In this document: positions 37,296-48,520 of the stretch, piece by piece
How the letters are laid out: every line of letters starts with the position of its first letter
Numbering within the stretch: the stretch's first letter is position 1
Source of the DNA: Cepaea nemoralis
Lineage: Eukaryota > Mollusca > Gastropoda > Stylommatophora > Helicidae
Length of the DNA stretch: 64,000 nt
Assembly (NCBI GenBank): GCA_014155875.1
Contig: JACEFZ010015001.1
Location: 152,501-216,500, forward strand
Direction: 5' to 3'
Notes under the pieces: model-generated
Databases searched by the model: none
Seen by the model: only the letters and a program-made list of their open reading frames with translations
What the model was told of the DNA's origin: nothing
Made by a program: the position numbers and the translations under genes

Positions 37296-39815
37296 ATGAA
37301 CATAAGCTCAGTACGGCGAGTGAGATATTTGTATCATGAGATTCAAATCCCACGTTGTCATCATAACTCATGTAGGAAAATTATAAACTTCCAATTCCCA
37401 TATAATACAACTAGAAACCAGCAACCAACTTTCTCCTATTCTTGGTCATGCAATCTTGTCCATACTCTTCTTTCATATATGTGATCAGAATTTAAGATTG
37501 GTATTAACCAAATGCTCTTGTGTGTATGTTATACATCCATTATATTTTACTACATTCTGATATGGCTTCTTCTCTGTCATTCTCAGTTTGTAGTTGTCAT
37601 ATATAAACATACAATTTAAGAATACTCTTATAACATTTTCAGTGAAACTTGCTAATTTACAAATATATGTATACAAATTACTCATCATTAGTTTTAACAC
37701 CTTTGCTTTTTTCTTGTTTTAGATTAGTTATACCAAGAGATAGTGTTTTCAATGTCTTGGTGATCAAGTATATAATAATAATAAACTCAAAAATGTATCC
37801 AATTAGCCACTTCCATGTTTTCTTTAAAAGGATATCTCCCGAATTTAAATAATGAGTGAGTTAATAGTTTATGGAGAAAATGACAGGTTGTGAAACAAAA
37901 ATAATTTTGTATGTCACTACAGATAAGCTATATTAGTGTTATTGCTTTGAATACAAGCTCAGTACGGCGAGTGAGATATTGTTTCATATAGATCAAATCC
38001 CACAATGTCATCATAGCTCATGTACCACAATAGTAATTGCTATGCAGTCTCATTAGAAATTGTGACAGAGAAATTACATTCTCCCAGACTTGTTCCCACA
38101 ATCTGTCACTGCTGACATGAAACTTCAACAGGCTTGATATGGATTTTAACCTGGAATATAGATGATTGTCCCGTGTGCTGTCATGATGTACGACTATGAA
38201 GATTGCTACACGTTAATGTCTTCTACTGAGCATTCACTGAGAAAATCTGACAATTACTTGTTAACAATTTACTTATAAAACAATGAAGCTATTATGTTAT
38301 TAGCTTAACGATGCCATTAGAAATTGTAGCTGATGTCCTTAGTTTAGTACCCAATATTAACATTAAACTAAAAATCACGCATCCCATCACCAAACTGTAC
38401 CATGGATGTTTAAAAATTGAAATACTGCAGATATAACAGTTTACAGGAAGAATGAGTGACATGTGAAAAGACAATACTGGTTTTTCTATGTGAGCACAGT
38501 AAATTCTGTACAGGTATGCATGCTATTTCACTAAATATAAGCTCAGTACGGCGAGTGAGAAATATGTTTCATACAGATCAAATCCCACGCTGTCATCATA
38601 GCTCATCTACTAAAAGTTTAATATTAGCTTTCAGTTTCTCAAAGGAAATAAGATTTTGACACAATTACACACCTTTTCTTTCTGTTCTATGTGTGATAGT
38701 TCCGTGGCATCAACAGTATTTGGTGACAGAAGGGAATTCAAGACAGACTTGGGAGATTTCATTGTGCTCAGAACATCCATAGTCATCTCTGAAATTAAAA
38801 TCAAAGTCTGATAACAGAACACAAATAGAAAAAGATATGATTCACAACATTAACAGATAAAGTGAAATGATGCTTCTAGCCCCAGATCCAGTCAGTAATT
38901 AATTCCAATGAACATAAGCTCAGCACAGTAAATGAAATATTTGAACCATAATATTCAAATTCTACACTGTCATAATTACCCATGCATGAAAATTATAATA
39001 TTCTTCCAATTCCCATATAATACAACTAGAAACAAGCAATCTACTTTCTACTACACTTGGTCATGCAATCTTGTCCATACTCTTCAATCAGATATGTGAG
39101 GAAACATGTGGCTTCTACTCAGTCATTCTCAGTTTGTAATCTTGTCATATGCAAACATTAAATGTAAGAATACTCTTATAACTATGTCAGGGAAATTTGA
39201 TAATTTATAATTATATGAAATCAAATTACTCATCATTAGTTTAAACGCCTTTTTTGCTTTTACAGATTAGTTATGCCAATATAAATTGTATTAGATGCCT
39301 TGATTACCATGTAGCTAATATTAACAATTAACTCCCAAATATGTATTCAATTAGCTACTTCCACTTTGTCTTTAAAAGGATATTTTCCTAATTAAAATAA
39401 TAAGTTAGGTAATACAGTTCATGGACAAAATGACAAGTATATGAAGCAAACATAATTGTTTCATGATACTACAGATATGCAATAAGTGGTATTGTATTGA
39501 ATACAAGCTCAGTACGGCGAGTGAGATATTATTTCATATAGATCAAATCCCACATTGTCATCATAGCTCATGTACCACAATTGTAAGTAATCGTGTATAT
39601 GTAAGTAAATGTGTAATTGCCAAGCAGTTTCGTTAGAAATTGTGACAGAGAAATTACATTCTCCCAGACTTGTTCCCACAATCTTAGACATGTCCACATT
39701 TCTGTCACTACTGATTTGCAAGTACTAAAGATACAGATGACGAAAAATAACAATAAGAAACAAATGTAAAATCAGGCTTCTAGCCACAGATCAAATTAGT
39801 CAGTAATTTAATCCA
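37296..39815. repeat. Array unit 7 (beta form inside the array)
   Basis: From 37296 to about 38300 it matches unit 1 (AATAATAATAAACTC, ATAACATTTTCAGTG) rather than its neighbours. From box C on it matches the inner units. This is a mosaic unit. 2520 bases. Confidence 0.9.
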
Positions 39816-42325
39816 ATGAACATAAGCTCAGTACGGCGAGTGAGATATTTGTATCATGAGATTCAAATCCCACACTGTCATCATAACTCATGTAGGAAAA
39901 TTATAATCTTCCAATTCCCATATAATACAACTAGAAACCAGCAACCAACTTTCTTCTACTCTTGGTTATGCAATCTTGTCCATACTCTACTATCAGATAT
40001 GTAATCAGACTTTAAGATTGGGATTAATCTTGTGTGTATGCTATACATCCATTATATTTTACTACATTCTGATGTGGCTTCTTCTCTGTCATTCTCAGTT
40101 TGTAGTTGTCATATGCAAACATAACATTTAAGAATACTCTTATAACTGTTTCAGTGAAACTTGCTAATTTACAAATATATGTATACAAATTACTCATCAT
40201 TAGTTTTAACACATTTGCTTTTTGTTGATTTAGATTAGTTATACCAAGAGAAAGTGTTTTCAATGTCTTGGTGATCAAGTATATAATATTTTTAATATAC
40301 TCTCATACATGTAACCAATTAACCACTTCCACATTTTCTTTAAAAGGATATTTCCCGAATTTAAATAATGACTGAGTTAATAGTTTATGGAGAAAATGAC
40401 AGGTTGTCAAGCAAAAATAATTTTGTATGTCACTACAGCTAAGCTATATTGGTGGTATTGCTTTGAATACAAGCTCAGTACGGCGAGTGAGATATTGTTT
40501 CATATAGATCAAATCCCACAATGTCATCATAGCTCATGTACCACAATAGTAATTGCTATGCAGTCTCATTAGAAATTGTGACAGAGAAATTACTTTCCAC
40601 CCAGACTTGTTCCCACAATCTTAGACATGTCCACATTTCTGTCACTGCTGACATGAAACCTCAACAGGCTTGATATGGATTTTAACCTGGAATATAGATG
40701 ATTATAATGTGTGCTGTCATGGTGTACATCTATGAAGATTGCTACACATTAATGTCTTCTCACTGAGCATTCACTGAGCCAATGTGACAATTACTTGTTA
40801 ACAATTTACTTATAAACCAATGAAAATATTATGTCATTAGCTTAAATGATGCCATTTCAAATTGTAGCTGATGTCCTTAGTTTAGTACCCAATATTAACA
40901 TTAAACTAAAAATCACGCATCCCATCACCAAACTGTACCATGGATGTTTAAAAATTGAAATACTGCAGATATAACAGTTTACAGGAAGAATGAGTGACAT
41001 GTGAAAAGACAATACTGGTTTTTCTATGTGAGCACAGTAAATTCTGTACAGGTATGCATGCTATTTCACTAAATATAAGCTCAGTACGGCGAGTGAGAAA
41101 TGTTTCATACAGATCAAATCCCACGCTGTCATCATAGCTCATCTACTAAAAGTTTAATATTAGCTTTCAGTTTCTCAAAGGAAATAAGATTTTGACACAA
41201 TTACACACCTTTTCTTTCTGTTCTATGTGTCATAGTTTCGTGGCAGCAACAGCATTTGGTGACAGAAAGGAATTCAAGAGACTTGGGAGATTTCATTGTG
41301 CTCAGAACATCCATATTCATCTCTGAAATTAAAATCAAAGTCTGATAACAGAACACAAATAGAAAAAGATATGATTCACAACATCAACAGATAAAGTGAA
41401 ATGATGCTTCTAGCCCCAGATCCAGTCAGTAATTAATTCCAATGAACATAAGCTCAGCACAGTAAATGAAATATTTGAACCATAATATTCAAATTCTACA
41501 CTGTCATAATTACCCATGCATGAAAATTATAATATTCTTCCAATTCCCATATAATACAACTAGAAACAAGCAATCTACTTTCTACTACACTTGGTCATGC
41601 AATCTTGTCCATACTCTTCAATCAGATATGTGAGGAAACATGTGGCTTCTACTCAGTCATTCTCAGTTTGTAATCTTGTCATATGCAAACATTAAATGTA
41701 AGAATACTCTTATAACTATGTCAGGGAAATTTGATAATTTATAATTATATGAAATCAAATTACTCATCATTAGTTTAAACACCTTTTTTGCTTTTACAGA
41801 TTAGTTATGCCAATATAAATTGTATTAGATGCCTTGATTACCACGTATCTATTAGTAACAATAAACTCTCATACATGTAACCAATTAACCACTTCCACTT
41901 TGTCTTTAAAAGGATATTTCCCGAATTTAAATAATGACCGAGTTAATAGTTTATGGAGCAAATGACAGGTTGTCAAGCAAAAATAATTTTGCATGTCACT
42001 ACAGCTAAGCTATATTGGTGTTATTGCTTTGAATACAAGCTCAGTACGGCGAGTGAGATATTGCTTCATATTGATCAAATCCCACATTGTCATCATAGCT
42101 CATGTACCACAATTGTAAGATTAATGTAATTGCCATGCAGTTTCGTTAGAAATTGTGACAGAGAAATTACTTTCTCCCAGACTGTTCCCACAATCTTCCA
42201 CATTTCTGTCACAACTGTTATGCTAGTACAAAAGATATAGATGATGGAGAAAAAAAACAACAATAACAAACAAATGTAAACTCAGGCTTCTAGCCATAGA
42301 TCAAATTTGTCAGTAATTGATTTAA
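39816..42325. repeat. Array unit 8
   Basis: Alpha form in A-B. After box C it carries GTTTCGTGGCAGCAACAGCA like unit 1, and the last interval becomes chimeric at about 41850 (ACAATAAACTCTCATACATG). 2510 bases. Confidence 0.9.
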
Positions 42326-43235
42326 AATTAACATAAGCTCAGTACGGCGAGTGAGATATTTATATCATGAGATTCAAATGCCACGTTGTCATCATAACTC
42401 ATGTAGGAAAATTATAATCTTCCAATTCCTATATAATACAACTAGAAACCAGCAACAGACTTTCTCCTACACTTGGTAGATTTCCAAGATTTACCATAGA
42501 TTACTTGGTAAATCATGCAATCTTGTCCCACTCTTCTATCAGATGTGCACCAAAACCTACAAATTCTGATTGATCAAAGTTGATCTAGTTTGCATGCAAC
42601 TGCAGCTTATTATGCTGTACACATAATATTTTACATTTTGATGTGGCTTCTACTCAGCCATTCTCAATTTCCATTCTTGTACATATAGACATGTTTTAAA
42701 AAACAAAGAATAATAACTTTACAACTGTTACTAAGTACTCAGCATAAATTTTCATCAGATTCCACATAAGATGTCTTGGCCATGTAAATAACACTTTAAA
42801 AAATGTATGCAATTTATTACATTCAATAAGTCTTTCTAGGATGTTTTTAAAATTTCAATTACTTAACAATTTACAGGAAACATAAGCACACGAAGGAAAT
42901 TTAATGATTCTTTATGTTACCACAGCTAAATATAACTATCTTATATTACAAGCTCAGCACTTCAAGTGAGATGTTGTTTCATAGAGATCAAATCCCAATA
43001 CCATCATCATAGCTCATATAGCAAAACTGTAATTTTACTGTAATTTCTATTTAGCACAACTAGTAATTGTAAAAGAGAAATTACCTTTCTCCCAGACTGG
43101 TTACCACAATCTGAGACTTATCCACACTTTTCTTTCTTACCGTGCTTATTAAGCTTTCTAAACAGGACTGAAACAGTTGTTGACCTGGAAAACAGGTAAG
43201 GAACTGTCTGGTGAGCTGTCATGTACCTCTTCACA
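42326..43235. repeat. Partial, diverged array unit 9
   Basis: Box A at about 42334 and a strongly diverged box (AGCTCAGCACTTCAAGTGAG) at about 42953. The sequence then drifts and is interrupted by a LINE at about 43236. Confidence 0.8.
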
Positions 43236-43959
43236 TATTAACATTACTAAAACAAAGTCTATGTTAATAGGAACCAGGCAAAGACTTCACACTCTAAACT
43301 CGCAGAGAACTCTTCAGCTGCACATTGGCAGCACGCCTGTAGAAAGTGTCACCGAGCACAAGACACTGGGTGTTATCATAGATCAAAATCTAACTTTTAA
43401 CTCACATGTTCATTCTCTAGTTAAACAAATAGCCAAAAAAGTATACCAACTTGCCAAAATTAAAAATTTCCTTGACGAAAACACAAGAAAGATATTCTAT
43501 ACTTCTCATATACAAACACATATTGATTACTGCTCCACAGTCTGGGATGGATGCTCCAAATCAATAACAAAACGCCTATATTCACTCCAGAAAAGGGCAG
43601 TGCGTTTAATTAATGGTGAAAAGCTTACCGACAATTCTAACCTATATAAACGTCTCCGGTTACTGCCACTCCACAAGCGCCTGCTTTTTAATAAGACCAA
43701 ACTAATTCACAAAATCCTATTTCAAAATGCTCCAAGCTACCTTTGGCCATTGTTTAAATATAACGCTAGACATAGCGAACGACTAAATATACTTCATGTC
43801 CCTAAACCTAGGATAGACTTATATAAAACAAGCTTAGCATACTCTGCCGCTCAGTTGTGGAACAATCTTCCACAAGAAATCAAAGACACCACCAATCATG
43901 ATTCATACATTCGCAACCTGTTTGAACACTACCTTAGTACAGACTACATGCCCCCATAA
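43236..43959 (+). pseudogene. LINE reverse transcriptase C-terminal part, 5'-truncated
   Basis: About 240 open codons start at NITKTKSMLIGT, the segment that follows reverse transcriptase motif C in CR1- and Jockey-type LINEs. They continue with LGVIIDQNLTFNSHV, HIDYCSTVWDGC, LQKRAVRLI, LPLHKRLLFNKTKLIHKIL and AAQLWNNLPQEIK to a stop at 43957-43959. The catalytic motifs are missing, so it is a dead 5'-truncated insertion. The open frame runs upstream into array sequence by chance, so codons before about 43236 do not belong to it. Confidence 0.88.
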
Positions 43960-44281
43960 CAAATAACACAAAAAAGACAATAATGGTAACTTATCTCAAA
44001 CGACAACTAGCCAAAAAACATTCCCTTATGTATGGCACGTTACATTCTCCTTAGGTACTTATAATGCCCATGTTAAACACTGCCTCAGTGAGTCATTTGT
44101 TATTGATTATTTTTCATGCGTTTTAATGTTCTTTTGTTGTCAAAAGTTGCTTCATAAGTGATGTTGAATGAAAGAATGTGTGAGAGGAAATAGAGAAGAA
44201 GGGCAGAATGTCAGACGGGCCTGCGTGCCCAATTCTTAACCCTTTGAAAATAAAGACTTATTATTATTATTATTATTATTA
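43960..44281 (+). mobile_element. 3' UTR and tail of the same LINE
   Basis: Contains GACGGGCCTGCGTGCCCAAT, AACCCTTTGAAAATAAAG and a (TTA)n tail at about 44259-44280. The same end recurs at 5.1 kb and 62.3 kb, which makes it the reference for that LINE family here. Decayed array sequence resumes directly after it. Confidence 0.85.
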
Positions 44282-44600
44282 CACTTTACTGTTATTTGCT
44301 GAGCAATTCTCTGAGCCAATCTGACAATTATATGTCCACAGTTTACTTAGACAACACTGAAACTATTATTTTGTTATTAGATTAATCACGTAATCAGTAA
44401 GTGCAGCTAATGTCCTTAGTCTAGTAAACAATACTGACAAACTATGTAACATGCATCCAATCAACAAACTACATAACTCAAACAAAGAACACACAAGCTA
44501 CAGGTTGGACAACATAAGTGTTGGCTTATTTGCTATATCGCCGCAGGTGCAAACTACAGAATTAGGTATCATATGAAGTGAATAGATGAATCTTTTTTTG
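44282..44600. repeat. Decayed array monomer beyond the LINE
   Basis: CTGAGCCAATCTGACAATTA, GTGCAGCTAATGTCCTTAGT and CTAGTAAACAATACTGACAA align with the interval before box C of the array. The LINE at 43.24-44.28 kb therefore inserted inside the array. Confidence 0.7.
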
Positions 44601-44736
44601 GCTGAAAGACATAACATACATAGCCACTGACACTATGCTACTTCTGAGTGCCAATTGGTCTACAAATGTTTGGATCTAGCACCATATACCTAATGCACCT
44701 CAAGGCGTGTAAAAAGGCCCCTTATTTTACATATTA

Positions 44737-44989
44737 AAGTCGCTTAAAGGTCGCTTAAAAGTCGATAGGGTTGACTTCATTGCACCAGGTTTTTATCCCA
44801 TTTGGTTCAGTCTCTTTCCGAAGCGTGGAAAGCGTTGCACAAAGCATGAATTCCGTACCTCCAGTGACGACCTCCAGGAGTCTCAGAAAAAAATGCACCC
44901 ATGAACCGAAGGACGTGACCCGGAATCGAACCCACAACCTTCGGAGCCCGAGTCAGACAGTTTGACCACTTCACCACGGAGACTCCCAC
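44737..44989 (-). mobile_element. tRNA-derived SINE family A, copy 3 (best copy)
   Basis: The minus strand reads GAGTCTCCGTGGTGAAGTGG (A box) and GGGTTCGATTCCGGGTCACG (B box). The flanking duplication is TTTTACATATTA at 44725-44736 and TTTTACGTATTA at 44990-45001 (11 of 12 match). Confidence 0.92.
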
Positions 44990-45224
44990 TTTTACGTATT
45001 ATCATGAGCAACTATAAGCCATGTGGTGAGCTGACATCTAAGATAACACTGCAGAACAAACACTCATGTGCTTCACTGAAGCATGAACCTATATTCTCCA
45101 CGTGATAGGCTGAAAGCTACATAAGTGACCAAAAATAATCACAGCTTAAATAATTTAATGTCAGCTTACAAGTTGTATTCTCCCCATCATACACCACTGG
45201 TATATAAATCATACAAGTACAGGT

Positions 45225-45330
45225 AATACAAGTAATGACTGTCTAGTGTGCTGTCAGGCTGTACCTCTATGCTTGTTACGCTTTACTGTCCAAGGCAGTA
45301 TGACAGTTATATGTCACAGTAACAGTGTAC
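45225..45330. repeat. Last decayed fragment of the array
   Basis: GTGTGCTGTCAGGCTGTACC and CTTTACTGTCCAAGGCAGTA correspond to GTGTGCTGTCATGGTGTACA and the following interval of the main array. This is the furthest right trace that I see. Confidence 0.55.
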
Positions 45331-45879
45331 TACTTTCTCATGTATATGTTTTATTTAGAACCAGAGTAATGTCTGAAGGTTAAATATGTCTGTGCAAAGC
45401 ACAAAAAAGGAGGTCAAAATGTTATCTGTAAAGTGTATCTAAAGGAGGATTTCATGATCAATATTACAATATGCTAAAGATCTGGAGGTTAAATTTCTTC
45501 TGCAGCAAATGATTTTACTACAAGATACTACAGCACTACAGGAAACACTTGACATACAAAGACTTTTTTATCTGCAACTGAAAAACATTTCAACACAAAG
45601 AAAATGCAGCAAAGCAGTGATAATTTCAACTTCAGTAGTAGTTTTAATCTACTAGAACTGTCGGTAGCAAAACCTTCAATTAGTAAAGGTTCTGTAAGAC
45701 TAACAGGTATAGAAATCTGGGCCAAGAATTCACTGAATTACAGTAGTAACTAAAACAAAAGTAGGGTGTCATTTCTAAAATGTTCAACTGAGACTGATAA
45801 GGTGTGTACTTGGAACTTCATAATACACACTGATACATTAATCCATCCACACCCACCCACAAACATCTACATACAGAAA
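45331..45879. other. No recognised feature
   Basis: AT-rich, short frames only. Confidence 0.4.
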
Positions 45880-45985
45880 TCCTGTCTTAATCTGAAAAAC
45901 AGAATTCAAGTCTTAATCTGAAAAACAGAAATCATGTCTTAATCTGAAAAACAAATCCAGTCTTAATCTGAAAAGTGGAACCCAT
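45880..45985. repeat. Short tandem repeat, about 27 bp x 4
   Basis: TCTTAATCTGAAAAACAGAA occurs four times with unit lengths of about 24-30 bases. Confidence 0.85.
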
Positions 45986-46059
45986 TACAGCTTGCCTTCA
46001 TACTAAACATGGTAAAAGCAGTATTAGCATGTCTGGTAAGAAAGAATGGTAGCACATGA

Positions 46060-46275
46060 GAGGGAGCCATGGCTGAGAAGTTTGTGTCCACCTCAGGCTC
46101 AGAAAGTACCTGGTTTGATCTCAGCTAAGGGCAGTGCAATTTTCAAGAACTACTATATCTAATATCTATGTCCCCCTGATCTCTTGGGTAGTGAGATCAT
46201 ATACTAAGCCTTCTCAGATAACAGTGACAAACAGGAGGTCCTGAGTCCAACCCCTGGAAACATTGTTAGGAATGA
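46060..46275 (+). mobile_element. Possible tRNA-like SINE heads
   Basis: GAGCCATGGCTGAGAAGTTT followed by CTGGTTTGATCTC resembles an A box and B box pair. A second pair (GGGTAGTGAGATCATATAC, then CTGAGTCCAACCCC) starts near 46184. No other copies in the window, so the call is weak. Confidence 0.3.
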
Positions 46276-47149
46276 AAACCTACCTATGGGCAGATAACCT
46301 TAGACGGGATCTTTCTAGAGGAAGCAACCTTTACACAAATGCATGCCAGTCAGATTCAAAGACCTTTGAGGTGTATTAACTAGGTGTGACACACTCCTTT
46401 GAAAAGAGATACTAAGAAGAAGGACCACATATATGGACAAAGATCTGAGGATGCTGTATCTAACAATGATACACCTAACTTGCATTGCACAAGGCTAGTT
46501 GTAGAGATTTGTGGGAACTATCATGATGTGGGCAAGCTAATTTCTCATGAGAAAAAATATTCATAAAAGCTCTACGAGTGCAAATATTCAAAGAAATCGT
46601 CCCCTTGGTATCTCTGCCTGCAGAACCTCTACACGCATGGGAAAATCTGGCTCCAAGAAGCATTTTACTACTGTATCAAGTACAGTGAAATTGAGAAAGT
46701 AGTAACGTCCGGCAATTGCACTAGCCAGGCGGCCTTAATTCCTCAGGCTCAAGACCCCCCTGTCCTACACCACAAGGCAGTAGATGACTGACATTAGTTT
46801 TAGTGATGATGAGGTTTCTTTGATTGAAGTTGTGAAGTTAACGTTTTCAAACAATAATTTGGAAGCCTCACCTATATCAAGTCCAACATCAGTATTCTAG
46901 CAACAACAATTGCTCAACTTGAAACAAGAGGTGTAGAACTACTTCGAGGCCTTGAACCAGTGAAACACTTTGTGAGTGAGATAAATGTAGCCTTTGCATG
47001 AAAGGTCACAATGTATTTGAAAAACCACAAAGTGTTGAAGGATATTAAACAATATGCAAGATTGGTAACTTTCTTAATGGTAAGCAGGAAACTGAGGAAG
47101 AAGATCCAGACATTTTATGAAATACACAAATTTAAAAACAAGTCCCCAG
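46276..47149. other. No recognised feature
   Basis: No shared repeats and no open frame with family character were seen. Confidence 0.4.
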
Positions 47150-47340
47150 GCAGAAACCTGCTGATTCTGTGAAGTGCTAGGACTATCACATTTTGTAAGC
47201 CTGAATGCATTGAGGAATAGGTGCCCAGTCTTTCCCTCATTTAGCAGATGATGAACGCAGGCACTGAACACTGACTGCGGTCATGATAATAGTATAACTA
47301 CCTAGTGATTACACTAACACACCTGCTTGTAATGACTTAA
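47150..47340. repeat. Dispersed repeat shared with 10.3 kb
   Basis: Second copy of the unassigned repeat described at 10225-10425; similarity is patchy. Confidence 0.4.
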
Positions 47341-47712
47341 GTCTTTTAAATATGAACCAAGTCCATTCCGTGATGTTGAAAGGCAATTTTCCATCATTAT
47401 AAAACCATGTTTGTGACAAAAGGAGGTTATTTTTGTTTGAAAACTTTAAAATGTATGTAATTGTTTACTGTAATTCTGAGAATGACAGCGATGACTAAGC
47501 ATAATACACTAGGTCTCTTTATCTATATGTTTTTTTAAAGCCAATCAGCATGGGAATAATTATATTGTCAGTAAATAAAGTTACATTTCTATTCATATGA
47601 AATATTTTGTTGAATGCTTCTTAATTAAATAGTCTGTACAATTTAGCTTCAAACTAAAGTAACCTACCATGTCACTGTGTTACCAGAGAAAATAAGAGAA
47701 GAAAAATAAATA
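47341..47712. other. AT-rich DNA; right end may be SINE C
   Basis: Bases 47690-47720 resemble the start of SINE C, which would make the foldback element that follows an insertion into SINE C. The rest is unassigned. Confidence 0.35.
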
Positions 47713-47720
47713 TCTAATCT

Positions 47721-48330
47721 GGCACTCTTCCGAACCACGGTCCCAAATTATTTAGTGTAAAATGTATCCCTTATAGGGCCTCATAAGGTCATTTCTGGGG
47801 CGATGTGTTGTCAATCACTTACGTTTGAGAGTATCGTCGTCTGCTAGACACTAGACCGATCGATATTTGAGTGTGTGGCAGACTGCTAGAATGATCAATG
47901 GATACAATAAAGGTTTATGGGCCCGGAGGGCCCTCACTGTCGTCGGAGTGTATATCCATATCTTGTGCTACCGACGACAGTGAGGGACCTCCGGGTCCAA
48001 ACACATTTACTGTATCCATTGATCGGTCTAACAGTCCGTGACACACTGAACCGGAAGTGATCTACAACACATTCAATGCTCGTTCTGATATGAATAATTT
48101 TTTTCCCTACAGATATCCGATACAAGAGTTTAGAACATGTTTTCCGACAGTGTTTACAACTTTAGTGCCACAATGTCCACATATAACTGAAATATTAGTG
48201 GTACGTATTTCCATTTTCTCAGTTCTATATTTTAGTTCGTAGTTCGTATTTTTTACGTATCAGCTAATGAGGCCCTGTAAGGGTTGCTTTTTTCGCTGAA
48301 TAATTTGGGACCGTCATTCGGAAGAGTGCG
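47721..48330. mobile_element. Foldback DNA element, copy 1, 8-bp TSD
   Basis: Long terminal inverted repeats start GGCACTCTTCCGAACCACGG on the left. The right end, reverse-complemented, starts CGCACTCTTCCGAATGACGG. The perfect duplication TCTAATCT lies at 47713-47720 and 48331-48338. In the middle, GGCCCTCACTGTCGTCGG and CCGACGACAGTGAGGGACC form a long hairpin, flanked by further inverted sequence around GGATACAATAAA / TTTACTGTATCC. No transposase is present, so it would depend on another element. The 8-bp TSD fits hAT or another superfamily with 8-bp duplications. Confidence 0.9.
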
Positions 48331-48512
48331 TCTAATCTAACCTACCATGCATGTCATTAGAGGTGACCAAGGTTGGTTGTCATAAGACTGGCTACCTCGT
48401 CCCATTGAAAACTTAAGCTGCAAAATCCAAATAATCTTAAATAAGTCTACAGAGGGTTTGGCGTGAACTGGTTGAGAATTCATGTTCTACTGAGAGATAA
48501 AAGGCAGGAGAA
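48331..48512. mobile_element. SINE-like family C, copy 4
   Basis: TCTAATCTAACCTACCATGC, GACTGGCTACCTCGTCC, AAGCTGCAAAATCCAAATAA and GGTTGAGAATTCATGTTCTA match the other family C copies. Foldback elements sit at both of its ends. Confidence 0.65.
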
Positions 48513-48520
48513 GAAAATGC

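Larger units (their letters stand above)
21863..43235. repeat. Higher-order tandem array of tRNA-box monomers
   Basis: Eight complete units of 2.49-2.55 kb start at 22112, 24601, 27148, 29682, 32220, 34756, 37296 and 39816, with partial units at each end. Each unit has five monomers marked by a box of about 75 bases containing AAGCTCAGTACGGCGAGTGA and, 36 bases from the box start, GATTCAAATCC or GATCAAATCCC. GCTC and GAGT can pair as a tRNA D stem around AGTACGGC. Box spacings are about 650, 600, 380, 590 and 315 bases. The many 60-89-codon frames repeated across it are by-products; none is conserved as protein. The array is not a CRISPR (units too long, eukaryotic setting). Confidence 0.95.

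Noticed and set aside
22112..41142. Families of 60-89-codon frames repeated every 2.5 kb
   Set aside because: They recur because the DNA recurs. Paired frames exist on both strands, stops and starts vary between units, and nothing resembles a protein domain.
21863..43235. CRISPR-like or phage tandem structure
   Set aside because: Units are kilobases long with diverged monomers in clearly eukaryotic DNA; no short repeats with unique spacers and no cas genes.
43177..43235. N-terminal 19 codons of the 260-codon RT frame
   Set aside because: They read array-derived sequence; homology to LINE reverse transcriptase starts only at about 43236.
44737..44989. A functional tRNA gene in the SINE A heads
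   Set aside because: The A and B boxes are present but the acceptor stem does not close and the sequence continues into the SINE body; it is a tRNA relic.
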